23,414 nucleotides of DNA from JBNKFQ01 sp050289385 (GTDB lineage: Bacteria; Pseudomonadota; Gammaproteobacteria; Pseudomonadales; Porticoccaceae), in contig JBNKFQ010000077.1 of NCBI GenBank assembly GCA_050289385.1, positions 1 through 23,414 of the forward strand, in the 5' to 3' direction. The position numbers were made by a program, and so were the translations under genes. Under the pieces are notes generated by a model. The model made no database searches and had not been told where the DNA came from. It saw only the letters and a list, made by a program, of their open reading frames with translations. Shown here one piece after another: positions 8,654 through 19,424 of this stretch; position 1 is the stretch's first letter, and every line of letters begins with the position of its first letter.

Positions 8654-9841
8654 TCACTCCACAGTTCTGAACGCCACCACCACCGGCAAGCGTGCCGCGC
8701 GCCAGGCCGGGAAAAACCCGCTGATAAATCCAATGGCCAGCGCCATGGTTGCGCCCTGGGCAAAGAGATCGGGAGACAGCTCGAAACTGAATACCACCTG
8801 GGTAAAACTGCCGCCCAGGGTAGAGGCATTCAATCCGTCAAACAACAGAAACGCCGCCGCCGAACCAATAGCGCCACCAATCGCTGCCAGCACCAAAGCT
8901 TCCACAACCGTACCCACAAATGCCGATAAACTGCTGAAGCCGATAGCCCTGAGTGTGGCTATTTCGCGCGAACGTTGAGCCACGGAGGTGTACATGGTGT
9001 TTAACGCGCCAGCCAGGGCGCCCAGTGCCATCACCATACTGATTACGCGTCCAAAGATGGCGATATAGCTCAACTGTTTCCCCTGGCTGGCAAAATATTC
9101 TGCTTCTGTTTGAGTATCCAGATTCAACCTTGGGTCGTTAGCGACATACGCTTTGATTTTCTCCAGATCGTCGGGAGAGTTCATCTGCACACGCATGGTT
9201 TGATAGCTGCTGCCACGGTTGTACAGGCTCTGAATGACCTTGGCATCGGCCCACAGTTCGCTTTCAAACACATTGCCGCTGGCCCGAAAAATACCAACGA
9301 CGCGCCAGCGGTTTTTGCCAAAACGAATCTCCTGACCCAGATTAAAACCGTCAAATTCACGCAACACCCCGGCACCCACAATCATTTCGTTGGTGCCTGG
9401 TGTAAACATGCGTCCTTCGGTAATTTCCACATTGCCGCGCATGGCGATGCCGCGGTCGTTCAATCCTCGCAAGGGGATATTGGCTTCGGTCTGGCTGGAT
9501 TTTTTAATGCCGTCCACAATGACATAAAGTTCAGCAGAAGTTATCGGGCCATCGGCGTCTCGCGCCACACCAGGGGCATCGTTGATCAGGTTAACCTGAT
9601 CGCGGCTGATCACGCTGTTGAGTTCGGCGCCGGAACCTTCGCGCATAAAAAACGCGATACTATCCGAACCGGTGCTGGACAGTGTGGCGTCGAAACCTTT
9701 GGCCATAGCCAGGAACGCAAGTAAAATTGCGACCACCACGGCACTGGCCAGCACCATCGCCGATGACATCCAGATGCGCTGGTGCAGACTGCGCACATTC
9801 ATGGTGATTACCGCCGAAATTTGAGACAGTAAAGATCCCAT
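8654..9841 (-). CDS. ABC transporter permease, FtsX/MacB-like (second permease)
   Basis: The 395-residue permease has an N-terminal membrane helix (about 27-48), a large extracytoplasmic domain of the MacB core type (about 50-260), and three further helices in the C-terminal FtsX domain (about 265-385). The segment VAQRSREIATLRAIGFSS is the typical coupling region of FtsX/LolC-like permeases. It starts 3 nt after the stop of the first permease, with AGGGGGT as ribosome binding site, so the two are translated from one message. With the ATPase and adaptor upstream it would form a MacAB-like mechanotransmission or efflux complex. Substrate is unknown. Confidence 0.9.
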   Translation of the reverse strand: MGSLLSQISAVITMNVRSLHQRIWMSSAMVLASAVVVAILLAFLAMAKGFDATLSSTGSDSIAFFMREGSGAELNSVISRDQVNLINDAPGVARDADGPITSAELYVIVDGIKKSSQTEANIPLRGLNDRGIAMRGNVEITEGRMFTPGTNEMIVGAGVLREFDGFNLGQEIRFGKNRWRVVGIFRASGNVFESELWADAKVIQSLYNRGSSYQTMRVQMNSPDDLEKIKAYVANDPRLNLDTQTEAEYFASQGKQLSYIAIFGRVISMVMALGALAGALNTMYTSVAQRSREIATLRAIGFSSLSAFVGTVVEALVLAAIGGAIGSAAAFLLFDGLNASTLGGSFTQVVFSFELSPDLFAQGATMALAIGFISGFFPAWRAARLPVVVAFRTVE

Positions 9842-9844
9842 CAG

Positions 9845-11005
9845 TTACCCCCTGGCGAACGCAGTGATAATATTTAATCGAAACGCATTGATCGCCGGTG
9901 CCAGTCCGGTAATCAGCCCCAGCGCCAGCATGTAGCCCAGAGATTGCAGGGCGATTTCTTCCGTGAGTACAAGGTTGGGCAAAAAGCGCGCCAGCAGCCC
10001 CTTGATCATCTCTACCGCACCGTAGGCTGCTGCCAGTCCCAGCAGACCGCCAAGCAAAGACAACAACATGGACTCGGCCAATACCATTTTGAATATGCGA
10101 GCGGCGCTGAATCCGAGAGTTTTTAGTACCGCGATTTCTTTGGTGCGTTCCCGAATCGACAGCACCATGGTATTGCCCACCACCAGCAGGATGGTAAAAA
10201 ATGCGGTAAATACAACGCCGAAAATAATCAGGCCAATATTGCCCATCTGTTCGATAAACGCTTTGTTAAACGCTTTCTCTGTACTGGTGTCGGTCTCAGC
10301 CTGGGAGTTGGCAAACATGTCGTCGATGGTTTTGGCGACGCTTTCGTTCAGTGACGGATCGGTGGTCGTAAGAGTTAACCAGCCAACATGGTCCTTGCGC
10401 CCAAACGTTCGTGTTTCCATAAAGTACTTGTAGTGAATCAGCAAATAGCCCGTGTCGGCGCCTTCTTCGGCCGTCGAAAAAATACCTTTTACCACCATGT
10501 CCCAGGTGTGACCACCGTCCTTGTGCGAAAAAATATTGGACGAAATCGGAATGCGGTCACCCACTTTCCAACCGTAGACGAGAGCCAGGCGCTCGCCCAC
10601 CAAAACACCTTGCCGGTCGCGCAGCCAGGCTTGTTTTTGGTCTGCCGGCAACAACAGTTCGTCATAAACGTCCAGATAGCTTTCCGGGTCAACTGCCATG
10701 GTCACTATCTGGTTGGCTTGCTCCTGAAAATAGCCGCCGAACCAGTTGGCATGAGTTACAGCCTTTACGCCCTCCAGTGCTTTTACCTTGTTTACGTAGG
10801 AAACAGGCAAGGGATTGGTAAAGTTAATGCTGTTGACCACCACCAGTCGGTTGTCTGCCGACATTTCCACACCGCTGTCGAGTGCACCCTTCAATGCAGT
10901 CACAGCACCGTAGATCAAAAAGGCCACCATAATCGCGAAGCAAGTCAGAAACAGTCGCAACCGTTTTCGCGTCAGATTTTTATAAATCAGATAAAAGTCT
11001 TTCAT
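9845..11005 (-). CDS. ABC transporter permease, FtsX/MacB-like (first permease)
   Basis: A 386-residue protein with the same plan as its neighbour: one helix at about 16-38 (RLFLTCFAIMVAFLIYGAV), a periplasmic domain to about 255, then three helices in the C-terminal FtsX domain containing VLSIRERTKEIAVLKTLGFS. Its ATG overlaps the stop of the ATPase gene by 4 nt (ATGA), a sign of translational coupling. Two distinct permeases suggest a heterodimeric channel, unlike MacB itself, in which ATPase and permease are fused. Substrate is unknown. Confidence 0.9.
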   Translation of the reverse strand: MKDFYLIYKNLTRKRLRLFLTCFAIMVAFLIYGAVTALKGALDSGVEMSADNRLVVVNSINFTNPLPVSYVNKVKALEGVKAVTHANWFGGYFQEQANQIVTMAVDPESYLDVYDELLLPADQKQAWLRDRQGVLVGERLALVYGWKVGDRIPISSNIFSHKDGGHTWDMVVKGIFSTAEEGADTGYLLIHYKYFMETRTFGRKDHVGWLTLTTTDPSLNESVAKTIDDMFANSQAETDTSTEKAFNKAFIEQMGNIGLIIFGVVFTAFFTILLVVGNTMVLSIRERTKEIAVLKTLGFSAARIFKMVLAESMLLSLLGGLLGLAAAYGAVEMIKGLLARFLPNLVLTEEIALQSLGYMLALGLITGLAPAINAFRLNIITAFARG

Positions 11006-11697
11006 GCCGCCAGGTCCTTCTCGACAAACTCCCCTTTGTCCAGGTGCAAGGTACGTCTGGCGTATTTTGCTGCCGCCGGGTCGTGGGTCACCATAATGAT
11101 GGTCTTGCCGAATTCATTGTTCAGCAGCTGCAGCATTTCCAGAATTTCGTCTGCAGTATGGCGGTCCAGGTCACCCGTGGGTTCGTCGCACAGTATCAGT
11201 TTGGGGTCGGACACAATCGCTCGCGCGATAGCCACGCGTTGTTGCTGGCCGCCAGACATCTCCCGAGGCAAGTGTTTGGCGCGATCTGCCAGGCCCACCA
11301 GTTCCAGCGCCGTTGCCACACTTTGGCTGCGCTGCTTTTTGTTGAGATTGGTTAACAACAGGGGCAATTCCACATTGCGGGCGGCATTGAGCATGGGCAT
11401 TAAATTGTACGACTGGAAAATAAAGCCGACATTGTTGGCGCGCCATGCCGCAAGCTGACTTTCCGACAACGAATCAATGCGGCTGCCATTGAAAAAAAGT
11501 TCACCGCTGTCGGGCTGGTCGACACCGCCCAGCATGTTCAACAGGGTGGTTTTGCCCGACCCCGAAGGCCCCATAATCGCCAGAAAATCGCCTTCACCGA
11601 TTTGCATGTTCAGTTTCTGAAAAATGCGAATAGTTTCGCGGCCCTTGGTAAAGCCCTTGTTGATTTCTTTCAGATCAAAAAGAATCTTGTCGGTCAT
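11002..11697 (-). CDS. ABC transporter ATP-binding protein, LolD/MacB class
   Basis: The 231-residue ATPase has all nucleotide-binding motifs: Walker A GPSGSGKTT (43-51), Q-loop Gln95, signature MSGGQ (147-151), Walker B LILCDE (167-172), D-loop after it and switch His205. The class is LolD/MacB/FtsE, which works with FtsX-type permeases rather than importers. It follows the adaptor gene after about 45 nt and overlaps the first permease gene by 4 nt. GGAG lies about 8 nt before the ATG. It should sit on the cytoplasmic face of the inner membrane and drive the two permeases. Confidence 0.94.
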   Translation of the reverse strand: MTDKILFDLKEINKGFTKGRETIRIFQKLNMQIGEGDFLAIMGPSGSGKTTLLNMLGGVDQPDSGELFFNGSRIDSLSESQLAAWRANNVGFIFQSYNLMPMLNAARNVELPLLLTNLNKKQRSQSVATALELVGLADRAKHLPREMSGGQQQRVAIARAIVSDPKLILCDEPTGDLDRHTADEILEMLQLLNNEFGKTIIMVTHDPAAAKYARRTLHLDKGEFVEKDLAA

Positions 11698-11742
11698 GGT
11701 TATTTCTCCGCTGCAAACAAATCCCGGTTAACAGGCTTTGGA

Positions 11743-12804
11743 TTAATCCTTCAAAAACGCAACCTTTACACCCATGTCGGGCAAGATGCGGGGGTCTTCT
11801 TCCTCAATTCGTATACGCACGCGAACAGTCGCCTTGGCGCGGTCCGCGGTTGGGATAATGGCGGCCACTGACGCCGGAATAGTCCAGTCGGGATACGCAT
11901 CCAGGTTCGCTTCTACGCGCTGATCCGTATGTACCCGGCCAATAAATGCCTCGTTTACATCCACTTCAATTTCGAGCGAAGCCATATCCACAATGGTGCA
12001 GATCCCCGTGCGGGTAAATCCGCCTCCCGCTGAACTGGGGGCGACGATTTCTCCGGGTTGGGCATTCTTTTCGGTAACCACACCCGAAAACGGTGCCCGG
12101 ATAGTATAGTCATCAAGACGTTCACGCTGGCGCGTGACTTCCAGTTTGGCTACCTCGATATTGGCTTGTGCGCCAGCGAGGGATGCCTGCAAGCTGTCTA
12201 CATTGGCCTGGGCACCGGTAATGGCCGACTCGCTGGAAAATTCACTGTCCTTGAGTTTGGTTACCCGCTGCAATATTCGCCGTGCCTCTGCCAGGTTGGC
12301 TTTAATGCTTTCAATGTTGGCCACCTGAACTTTCACCTGCGCTTCGGCATGGTTCAAATTCACACGGGCGAGAGCATCGTCAAGTTTGGCCAGTACCTGA
12401 CCTTGCTGCACGCTCATGCCCTCTTCCACGGTGACATCAGTGATCAGCCCCATAATTTCTGCCGAAACCGTAGCCATGCGCCGGGCAGTAATATAGCCCG
12501 ATGCGTTCAGAATACGATCGCTGGCAGGGGCGGTGTTTGTTTCGGGTTTGGTGGTTGCAGTCTGTGGTTCGGAATCGGTATTTACTGCCGCTTCCTGCGT
12601 TACCGCGGCACTTGAATTGTTCAGATTGGCAGCTTGTGAAGTGCCAGATGAGGTGTCAGTCGGTTTAAACCACCATGTCACCAATACCCCACTGGTTGCG
12701 GCAAGCAACACGAGAACAATAAGCCAGCCTGCAGACACGCCTGATTTGGTTTTCTCGTTGCGGTCAATTTTCAGCTGGCCCAGCAGGTCACTCTTGTCGT
12801 TCAT
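11743..12804 (-). CDS. Periplasmic adaptor (membrane fusion protein), MacA/HlyD-like
   Basis: The 353-residue protein has a short cytoplasmic N-terminus, one membrane helix (about 26-46, GWLIVLVLLAATSGVLVTWW), a low-complexity Ser/Thr/Asn linker (about 48-95), and then the adaptor fold. The lipoyl-like half motifs are SAEIMGLITDVTVEEGMSVQ and APFSGVVTEKNAQPGEIV, separated by a coiled-coil hairpin (about 140-235, rich in Ala, Gln and Glu); a beta-barrel domain follows. It is the first gene of the adaptor-ATPase-permease-permease operon and would link the inner-membrane complex to the periplasm or an outer-membrane channel. It is divergent from mrcB, with about 100 nt between them. Confidence 0.92.
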   Translation of the reverse strand: MNDKSDLLGQLKIDRNEKTKSGVSAGWLIVLVLLAATSGVLVTWWFKPTDTSSGTSQAANLNNSSAAVTQEAAVNTDSEPQTATTKPETNTAPASDRILNASGYITARRMATVSAEIMGLITDVTVEEGMSVQQGQVLAKLDDALARVNLNHAEAQVKVQVANIESIKANLAEARRILQRVTKLKDSEFSSESAITGAQANVDSLQASLAGAQANIEVAKLEVTRQRERLDDYTIRAPFSGVVTEKNAQPGEIVAPSSAGGGFTRTGICTIVDMASLEIEVDVNEAFIGRVHTDQRVEANLDAYPDWTIPASVAAIIPTADRAKATVRVRIRIEEEDPRILPDMGVKVAFLKD

Positions 12805-12906
12805 GTTTCAAGTCCCTCTTCCCGGTTGTGGAGCTTACTCATTTCTGGTGCTGCTTCCAAGCGACAAACAAACGACAAATGGCAAGATCATGTTGAAGGA
12901 GACTAG

Positions 12907-15281
12907 TTGGGCAAGCATCATCTTGCGCGACACGATATCATTCGGTCTGTTATGTCGTTGTATTGGAGTACTGGTTTGGCGAAGCGCAAAAAGAGAAAAG
13001 CATCCCGTAAAAAGACACAAAATCGCTGGCGCCGTCTGTTTTGGAAAAGCACGCTCTGGTTGTTTGTGCTCGGTCTGCTCGGTTTGGCCACCCTGGATGT
13101 TATGGTGCGCGTCAAATTCGAGGGCAAAAAATGGGCATTGCCCGCCCACGTTTACGCCAGATCTCTCGACCTTTACGAGGGGCTGCGAATCAAGCCGAAA
13201 GAACTCAGTTGGGAGCTGGATGCTCTGGGTTATCGGGCAGTCAGCCGCGTGGCAGAGCCCGGGCAATATCGCCGTCGCAACAACACGATAGAGCTTTATA
13301 CCCGCGGTTTTCGATTCTGGGACGGCGAAGAGCCAGCGCGCCGCTACACCGTAAGCTTTGACGGCAATCTGCTTTATTACCTCGGCAGCGGTGATGACAG
13401 TCCGTCCGTTGTGCGCCTGGAGCCGCTTCGCATGGGCGGTATTTTCCCCGAGCACCTCGAAGACCGGGAGCTGGTGCGCCTGGATGAGCTGCCACCCTGG
13501 TTGCTGGAAGGTTTGCTCGCCATGGAAGACCGCAATTTTTATCAGCACTACGGTGTATCATTTCGCGGAATTGCCCGGGCAATGCTGGCTAATCTGCGAG
13601 CCGGCGGCATGAACCAGGGGGGGAGCACCATTACCCAGCAACTGGTCAAGAATTTCTATCTCACCCAGGACCGCAAGTTGTGGCGCAAGATAGTGGAAAT
13701 ACCCATGGCCATGCTGCTGGAGCTGCACTACAGCAAAGGCGAAATTCTGGAAACCTACATCAATGAGGTATTTCTCGGCCAGGCGGGCAAGCGGGCTATT
13801 CACGGCTTTGCCCTGGCCAGCCGACACTATTTCCAACAGCCGTTGCAGGAGCTGGACCTTCACCAGGTTGCCCTGTTAATCGCGGTGGTAAAGGGTGCGT
13901 CCTATTACGACCCCTGGCGCCACCCGCAACGTGCCCGCCAGAGGCGTGATCTGGTGCTGGCTGCCATGCAAGAAAACAATATCATCGACGCCAAAACGGT
14001 AGCCCGATATCGCAATAAAGGCCTGGGAGTTGTTGCCCGACGGTCGCTGGCTCTGAACAATTATCCCGCGTACCTCGACCTGGTAAAACGGCAGTTGCGC
14101 GACGATTACAGCTCTACAGATCTCAACAGCGAAGGGCTGCGAATCTTTACCAGTTTCGACCCGCAAATACAGCGCCGACTGGAGCACAGCATTAGCAGCC
14201 GCCTGGACAACCTGGAGCAGGGTTATCGTATTGAAAAAGGGCAGCTGCAAGCTGGCGCTGTAGTCACCAGTGTTGGATCGGGTGAAGTTGTCGCAGTGGC
14301 TGGCGGTCGCGAGCCGCAGTTTGCCGGTTTTAATCGTGCCCTGGACGCGCAACGCACAGTGGGGTCCACTCTGAAACCGGCCGTTTATCTCGCGGCCCTG
14401 GAGAGTCAGGGGTACACCCTCGCATCCATCCTGAAGGACGAGCCGCTCACCGTCGATATGGCTGGCGGCCAGCGGTGGCGGCCGCGCAATTTTGGCCGGG
14501 AAAGTCACGGTGATGTGCCGTTGTACAAGGCACTTGGCTACTCTTACAATCTGTCCACCGCCCGTCTGGGTATGGATATTGGTATTCCGGCGGTAGCAGA
14601 TGCCGTTAACCGCCTGGGTTTCGAGCGCAACGTTCCGGAGTTACCGTCGTTGTCGCTGGGTGCAGTTGGCATGTCACCGTTTGACGTATCCGGCATGTAC
14701 CACACCATTGCTGCTGACGGATTCTACACACCGTTGCGAGCTATTCGCGCCATTTACGATGCAAACAACCAACCACTCAAACGGTATCGTCACGAGGTAG
14801 AACAGCGCTTCGACCCGGAAGCTATCCACCTGTTGCAGTACGCCCTGCAGGTTGTGGTGCGCGAAGGCACCGGCAAAAATGTGTATAAAAAATTGCCATC
14901 CGACCTGGTGGTTGCGGGCAAAACCGGCACATCCAATGATCAGCGAGACAGCTGGTTCGCTGGCTTTAGTGGCAATTACCTCAGTGTGGTGTGGCTGGGC
15001 CGGGACGACAACGGCAAAATGCCGTTGACGGGTGGCACGGGGGCGTTGCGAGTGTGGGCCGATTTGATGGCGGGTATCGACAACGAACCACTGGCCTTTG
15101 TCCGGCCGGAACGGGTAAGTTACGTGTGGGTCGATAGTCAGGGATATTTAAGTGGCGAACGTTGTGAGGGTGCCCGTTATTTGCCTTTTATCGAAGGTAC
15201 GGCACCGCAGATAGAAGGGCAATGCTATCAACGGCCGCAACGTTCGGTAGTGGACTGGTTTAAAGAGTTGCTGAAGAAGAG

Positions 15282-15285
<4 letters not shown>
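12907..15285 (+). CDS. mrcB: Bifunctional penicillin-binding protein 1B (glycosyltransferase/transpeptidase)
   Basis: Class A PBP that polymerises and cross-links peptidoglycan at the outer face of the inner membrane. It has a basic cytoplasmic tail, one membrane helix (about 47-66), a UB2H-like regulatory domain (about 75-180), the GT51 glycosyltransferase with catalytic Glu207 in MEDRNF and the GGSTITQQLVKN motif, and a transpeptidase with SxxK Ser487-Lys490 (STLK), SYN at 546-548 and KTGTS at 672-676. The UB2H domain marks PBP1B rather than PBP1A. The chosen TTG start has a strong AAGGAG 5 nt upstream. An in-frame ATG at 12952 gives a 777-residue form without a clear ribosome binding site and remains possible. 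It overlaps the lpoP-like gene. Confidence 0.96.
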
Positions 15286-15965
<680 letters not shown>

Positions 15966-16003
15966 CAAAACCAGACGTTTGTTCAGATCGGAATGCCCCC
16001 TAA

Positions 16004-16025
16004 AAATGTGAACTGTGTCACATTT
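16004..16025. promoter_or_regulatory. CRP/Vfr-type binding site, perfect palindrome
   Basis: AAATGTGA-N6-TCACATTT matches the E. coli CRP consensus arms at every position. It is centred at 16014.5, about 80 nt before the DUF1631 start. A -10-like TATCTA at 16063-16068 would put transcription start near 16075-16076, placing the site at about -61.5, the class I activation position. An alternative pair TTGCGT (16028-16033) and TAAGAT (16052-16057) with an 18-bp spacer would put it near -49. Confidence 0.75.
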
Positions 16026-16093
16026 CATTGCGTTCGATGGCAATGGGAAAGTAAGATAGGGCTATCTATTTTCTCGCAAGCAGCTGCCGTGAC

Positions 16094-18295
16094 ATGGAAC
16101 AAGACTCACAGGTACCCCAACCATCGGATGGGCCAGCAAATAAGGGGCCAGGTGACAAGGGGTTAAAAAACAAAGCGTTGGCTCTGGTTAACCAGGTAAC
16201 CAGGGAGCGGGCTTCAGAGCTGATACAGGGTTTTTTTGACGAACTCAGTGATGAGCTGCTGGAGTTTTCACAAGCCGCTACCGATGACCATGTCTATCAG
16301 TACTTTTACGCACGGGCCAAATTAATCCGCTCCCGTGAGCAGCTGACAAACACCTTTCTCTATCAACTTGAACAACCGCTGGCAGATTTTGGCAGCGAAC
16401 GGTTTTCTGACGACACCGCCTTAAAAGGCGACGCCGAAGACCTGTCGCTGGTGGATGAGGAGTCCATGGAAGAAGGCGTAATTATCACAGCCACAAGTCA
16501 GCGCGCCCGGTCACGTTATCGAGAATTGTTGTGGAAGCTGGACCGCCAATTTGGCTTGCTTGCCGGTGTCGATGTCGACAAGTTGGAGCAAAACCCGTTT
16601 GCGCCTGAACAGTTTTGCCTGGCCCTGCGCAAAGTACTGCATCACGTTACCGATGCCACGATGGTTAAAAAGGCCACCTACAAGCTGTTTGAACAGGAAG
16701 TCATCAACCACCTGGACAAGCTCTACCAGGAGCTTAATCGTGGGTTAAGTGATCTCGGTTTTGTGCCGGGCAAGGCCTACGGCGTAGTTAAAGCTCGTGA
16801 TGTGGCTGGCGGCTCTGGTGAGCGGGGTTGGAATCGTATTATCGACCGTGAACAGACAGCGGGCCGTTCCGGAGAAGAGTACAAGCGCCAGTTGCTGAGC
16901 GGGCTGCGCGGTGAATCGGGTCAATATCCGGCAGAATCCGGGCGGTATACAGAAGCCGATCTGAATCGGGCGCTCGACAAAATTCAGGAACTGGAATGGC
17001 AGCGCAGCCGGGAAGTGCAGTTGCCGGTGATGGGTAGTGGTGGTGTGCAGCCTGTGGATATTGCCGCGGTTACGGAAAAACTGTTGCACAAGTTGACGCA
17101 ACTGCTGGCCACTGGCGAAGACGCGCAATTGCACAAGGTGGATATGCAAACCATCGACCTGGTGGGAATGCTGTTCGAGTACATTCTGAACGACAAGCAA
17201 CTGCCCGACATGGTTAAAGCAATGCTGAGTCACCTGCATACGCCCCTGCTCAAGCTGGCCTTTGTCGACCGCAGCTTTTTCCAGCAGTCAGAACACCCGG
17301 CACGGGTGTTGCTCAATCGACTGGCGCAAGCAGGTACACGTTGGGTCAAGGCCGATGGCGGCAGCGAATACGGCGTGTACGAACGCATCCAGCAGTGTGT
17401 TGAGCACTTGTTGAAAAATGGCGGCAACAGTGTGCGGCCCTTTACCGAAGAGCTGATGTCGTTCAACACATTCCTGAAACGCCTGGAACTGAAAATAGAA
17501 ATGATGGAAAAGCGCGCCACCGAAGAAGCAAAAGGCGAAGATCTCCGCAACCAGGTCAACAGGCGAGTACACCGGGAATTGAGCTATCGTATCGGCAGCC
17601 GCGAACTGCCCAGTGCCGTACTAATGTTTTTACTACAGCCCTGGACCGACTATCTGTGCCAATTGTTGCTGCGTTCCAGTGAGGAATCTGACGACTGGCG
17701 CCAGGCGCTCGATCTGGTAGACGACTTGTTGTGGGGGTTGCAGATCAGCGGCAATGCCGACGAAAAACATCGTTGGCGCCAACACTATCCCTGGATAGAA
17801 ACCAAAATTCGGCAGGGTTTTGAGGCCATCGGCTACGAAGAAGGCAGTCGCCGCAAAATGCTGTCGGCCATTAACCACGTTTACAAATCACAACTGCAAG
17901 ACCAGGACTTGCGTCCTGCTCCCGAGGCTGTTCGCAGCCGCTTGATAAAGTTGGCAGAACGTCGTGCTGGCGTGCAGGCCGAAGGGAATCGCAAGCTATC
18001 TGGCGACGAGCAGCAAAACCTGGCATCGCTGGGTGACTTGCCATTCGGTACCTGGTTTGAATTTGACAGTGGACGCCGTGAAAAACTGGTGTGGTATAAC
18101 CTGCGCACTCAACAATTTCTGTTTACCGATCAGGCAGGCCACCGTTCCAGTATGCGTACCGGGCAGGATATCGCACGGTTGATGACGTCGGGCACTATGC
18201 GGATTGCAGATGCTGAAGACAAACCTCTGGTGGACAGGACACTGGAGCAGATTCAGGCGGATTTGTCTGCAGAACAACAGGTGGCTTCAGGGTGA
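16094..18295 (+). CDS. DUF1631 family protein
   Basis: This 733-residue protein is soluble, with no signal peptide or membrane helix, and is mostly charged and helical. Long amphipathic segments such as LLERLNRL-like and LKRLELKIEMMEKRATEEA stretches suggest coiled coils. The C-terminal region (about 640-733), with LPFGTWFEFDSGRREKLVWY, LFTDQAGHRSSMRTGQDIAR and the closing DRTLEQIQADL, is characteristic of the DUF1631 family of gammaproteobacteria. That C-terminal beta-rich part resembles a PilZ-like fold in outline, but I see no RxxxR and D/NxSxxG pair, so c-di-GMP binding is not claimed. Function is unknown. The gene stands alone, preceded by a CRP-type site that suggests cAMP control. Confidence 0.85.
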   Translation: MEQDSQVPQPSDGPANKGPGDKGLKNKALALVNQVTRERASELIQGFFDELSDELLEFSQAATDDHVYQYFYARAKLIRSREQLTNTFLYQLEQPLADFGSERFSDDTALKGDAEDLSLVDEESMEEGVIITATSQRARSRYRELLWKLDRQFGLLAGVDVDKLEQNPFAPEQFCLALRKVLHHVTDATMVKKATYKLFEQEVINHLDKLYQELNRGLSDLGFVPGKAYGVVKARDVAGGSGERGWNRIIDREQTAGRSGEEYKRQLLSGLRGESGQYPAESGRYTEADLNRALDKIQELEWQRSREVQLPVMGSGGVQPVDIAAVTEKLLHKLTQLLATGEDAQLHKVDMQTIDLVGMLFEYILNDKQLPDMVKAMLSHLHTPLLKLAFVDRSFFQQSEHPARVLLNRLAQAGTRWVKADGGSEYGVYERIQQCVEHLLKNGGNSVRPFTEELMSFNTFLKRLELKIEMMEKRATEEAKGEDLRNQVNRRVHRELSYRIGSRELPSAVLMFLLQPWTDYLCQLLLRSSEESDDWRQALDLVDDLLWGLQISGNADEKHRWRQHYPWIETKIRQGFEAIGYEEGSRRKMLSAINHVYKSQLQDQDLRPAPEAVRSRLIKLAERRAGVQAEGNRKLSGDEQQNLASLGDLPFGTWFEFDSGRREKLVWYNLRTQQFLFTDQAGHRSSMRTGQDIARLMTSGTMRIADAEDKPLVDRTLEQIQADLSAEQQVASG

Positions 18296-18309
18296 TTGTG
18301 TTGGCAGTG

Positions 18310-18327
18310 AGTTGGAAGTTGGAAGTT
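18310..18327. repeat. Degenerate GGAAGTT heptamer copies
   Basis: AGTTGGAAGTTGGAAGTT follows the DUF1631 stop codon by 14 nt and lies in the short gap between convergent genes. It differs from the GGAAGTC family by one base per unit and looks like a short or decayed member. It continues into TTTAAATCTGGAA, similar to the repeat at 20301-20326. Confidence 0.6.
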
Positions 18328-18356
18328 TAAATCTGGAATATCAGGCCCCAAAAAAC

Positions 18357-19409
18357 TCAGAGCCCATTCTTTACCGCAATTACCTTGTAGCTGCGATTTT
18401 CTGCGATAGTTTCTACGTTGTTAAATAAACTGGCCGCTTTTTGGGGCAAGGGTACAAACGCGTTTACCACAAACAGAGCCTTGCCTTCAGGATGTAACAG
18501 ACGTTTGGTTGCGGCCAGAAATTTGTCGGTCAGACCACCGTCGGTGGCAAACCCCTGGTGAAACGGCGGGTTGCACAAGATAACGTCAAACTGTGCATCA
18601 ATTTCGGAACCGGCATCACCTGCAATCACTTCGCCATTGATATTGAGTTCGGCAAAATTTCTGTGACAAGCCAAAAGCGCCGCCGCGTTGTTGTCTGTGG
18701 CAACAATGCGTGCAAAAGGATACTGGCTGGCGCTGACGGCGATATAACCGTAACCGCAGCCAAGGTCGAGCAAGGTGCTGTCGTTTGGCAAGCCATTTAA
18801 AAAGGCTGGTAACTGCTCTACCAGGAACGCACTGCCCTGGTCTATCTTGTTCCACCCGAATACTCCGGGTTTGCTAAACAGCGAATGTTTATCTATCTCA
18901 ACGACTGGGCGCAGTTGGGAATAATTTTTGTCGTCCAGTGGTTCGGCGGGACTTTGCGACTCTCTTTGGATAAATGCCAGATAACTGGTGCCGGATTTTT
19001 CGGTATGGGCGCCGGAACTGCCACCAAAGCAGGTCGCCGCTTTTTTACTGTAGGTTTTCAGGCCATCATTTTTTTCGCCAGCCAAAATTAATTCACCGTT
19101 ATTTGTCAGCAGCGCAAAAGCCGAGTTAATAATGTGATGAACCACCGGTTTTTCTTTTGAAACGCGATAACAAATACGCGTGTAACTGCCGGGGGTGAAG
19201 GTGGAAAAATCAAAGTCATTAAAATAGCTGTCTATCCCCGCTTCGTGAGCAGTTAGCCACACATCATAGCGGTTGGTTAACAGGGTAACGTTGGCAGCAG
19301 CCAGGGTGGCAAGGGGTGCGCCCGGCAAGTTTTCGTCGGCAATAAGCAGGGTTTTGCCGGTGTTTGTGCGGACTTCGGCAAGCAGTTTCAGAAATGTCGG
19401 ATCGGTCAT
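18357..19409 (-). CDS. rsmC: rRNA guanine-N2 methyltransferase, RsmC-like
   Basis: The 350-residue protein has two tandem Rossmann-like halves as in RsmC and RlmG. The N-terminal half (about 1-160) is degenerate; the C-terminal half (about 175-350) has the SAM site DLGCGYG (215-221), the acidic residue Asp239 in ATDNN, and the NPPFHQG catalytic motif (280-286) of N2-guanine methyltransferases. GVFGWNKIDQGSAFLVEQLP and GEKNDG align better with RsmC (16S rRNA m2G1207) than with RlmG (23S rRNA m2G1835), but RlmG or another target cannot be excluded. It follows rsuA after 45 nt, and a heptamer array occupies most of that gap. Only a weak ribosome binding site (AAAGAA) precedes the ATG. Confidence 0.85.
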   Translation of the reverse strand: MTDPTFLKLLAEVRTNTGKTLLIADENLPGAPLATLAAANVTLLTNRYDVWLTAHEAGIDSYFNDFDFSTFTPGSYTRICYRVSKEKPVVHHIINSAFALLTNNGELILAGEKNDGLKTYSKKAATCFGGSSGAHTEKSGTSYLAFIQRESQSPAEPLDDKNYSQLRPVVEIDKHSLFSKPGVFGWNKIDQGSAFLVEQLPAFLNGLPNDSTLLDLGCGYGYIAVSASQYPFARIVATDNNAAALLACHRNFAELNINGEVIAGDAGSEIDAQFDVILCNPPFHQGFATDGGLTDKFLAATKRLLHPEGKALFVVNAFVPLPQKAASLFNNVETIAENRSYKVIAVKNGL

Positions 19410-19424
19410 ATATCTGTTTTCTTT

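Noticed and set aside
10388..11458. 356-codon plus-strand frame opposite the ABC permease and ATPase
   Set aside because: It spans the junction of two well-supported genes on the other strand and has no recognisable domain.
13876..14508. 210-codon minus-strand frame opposite mrcB
   Set aside because: The opposite strand encodes the PBP1B transpeptidase with all motifs; this is a shadow.
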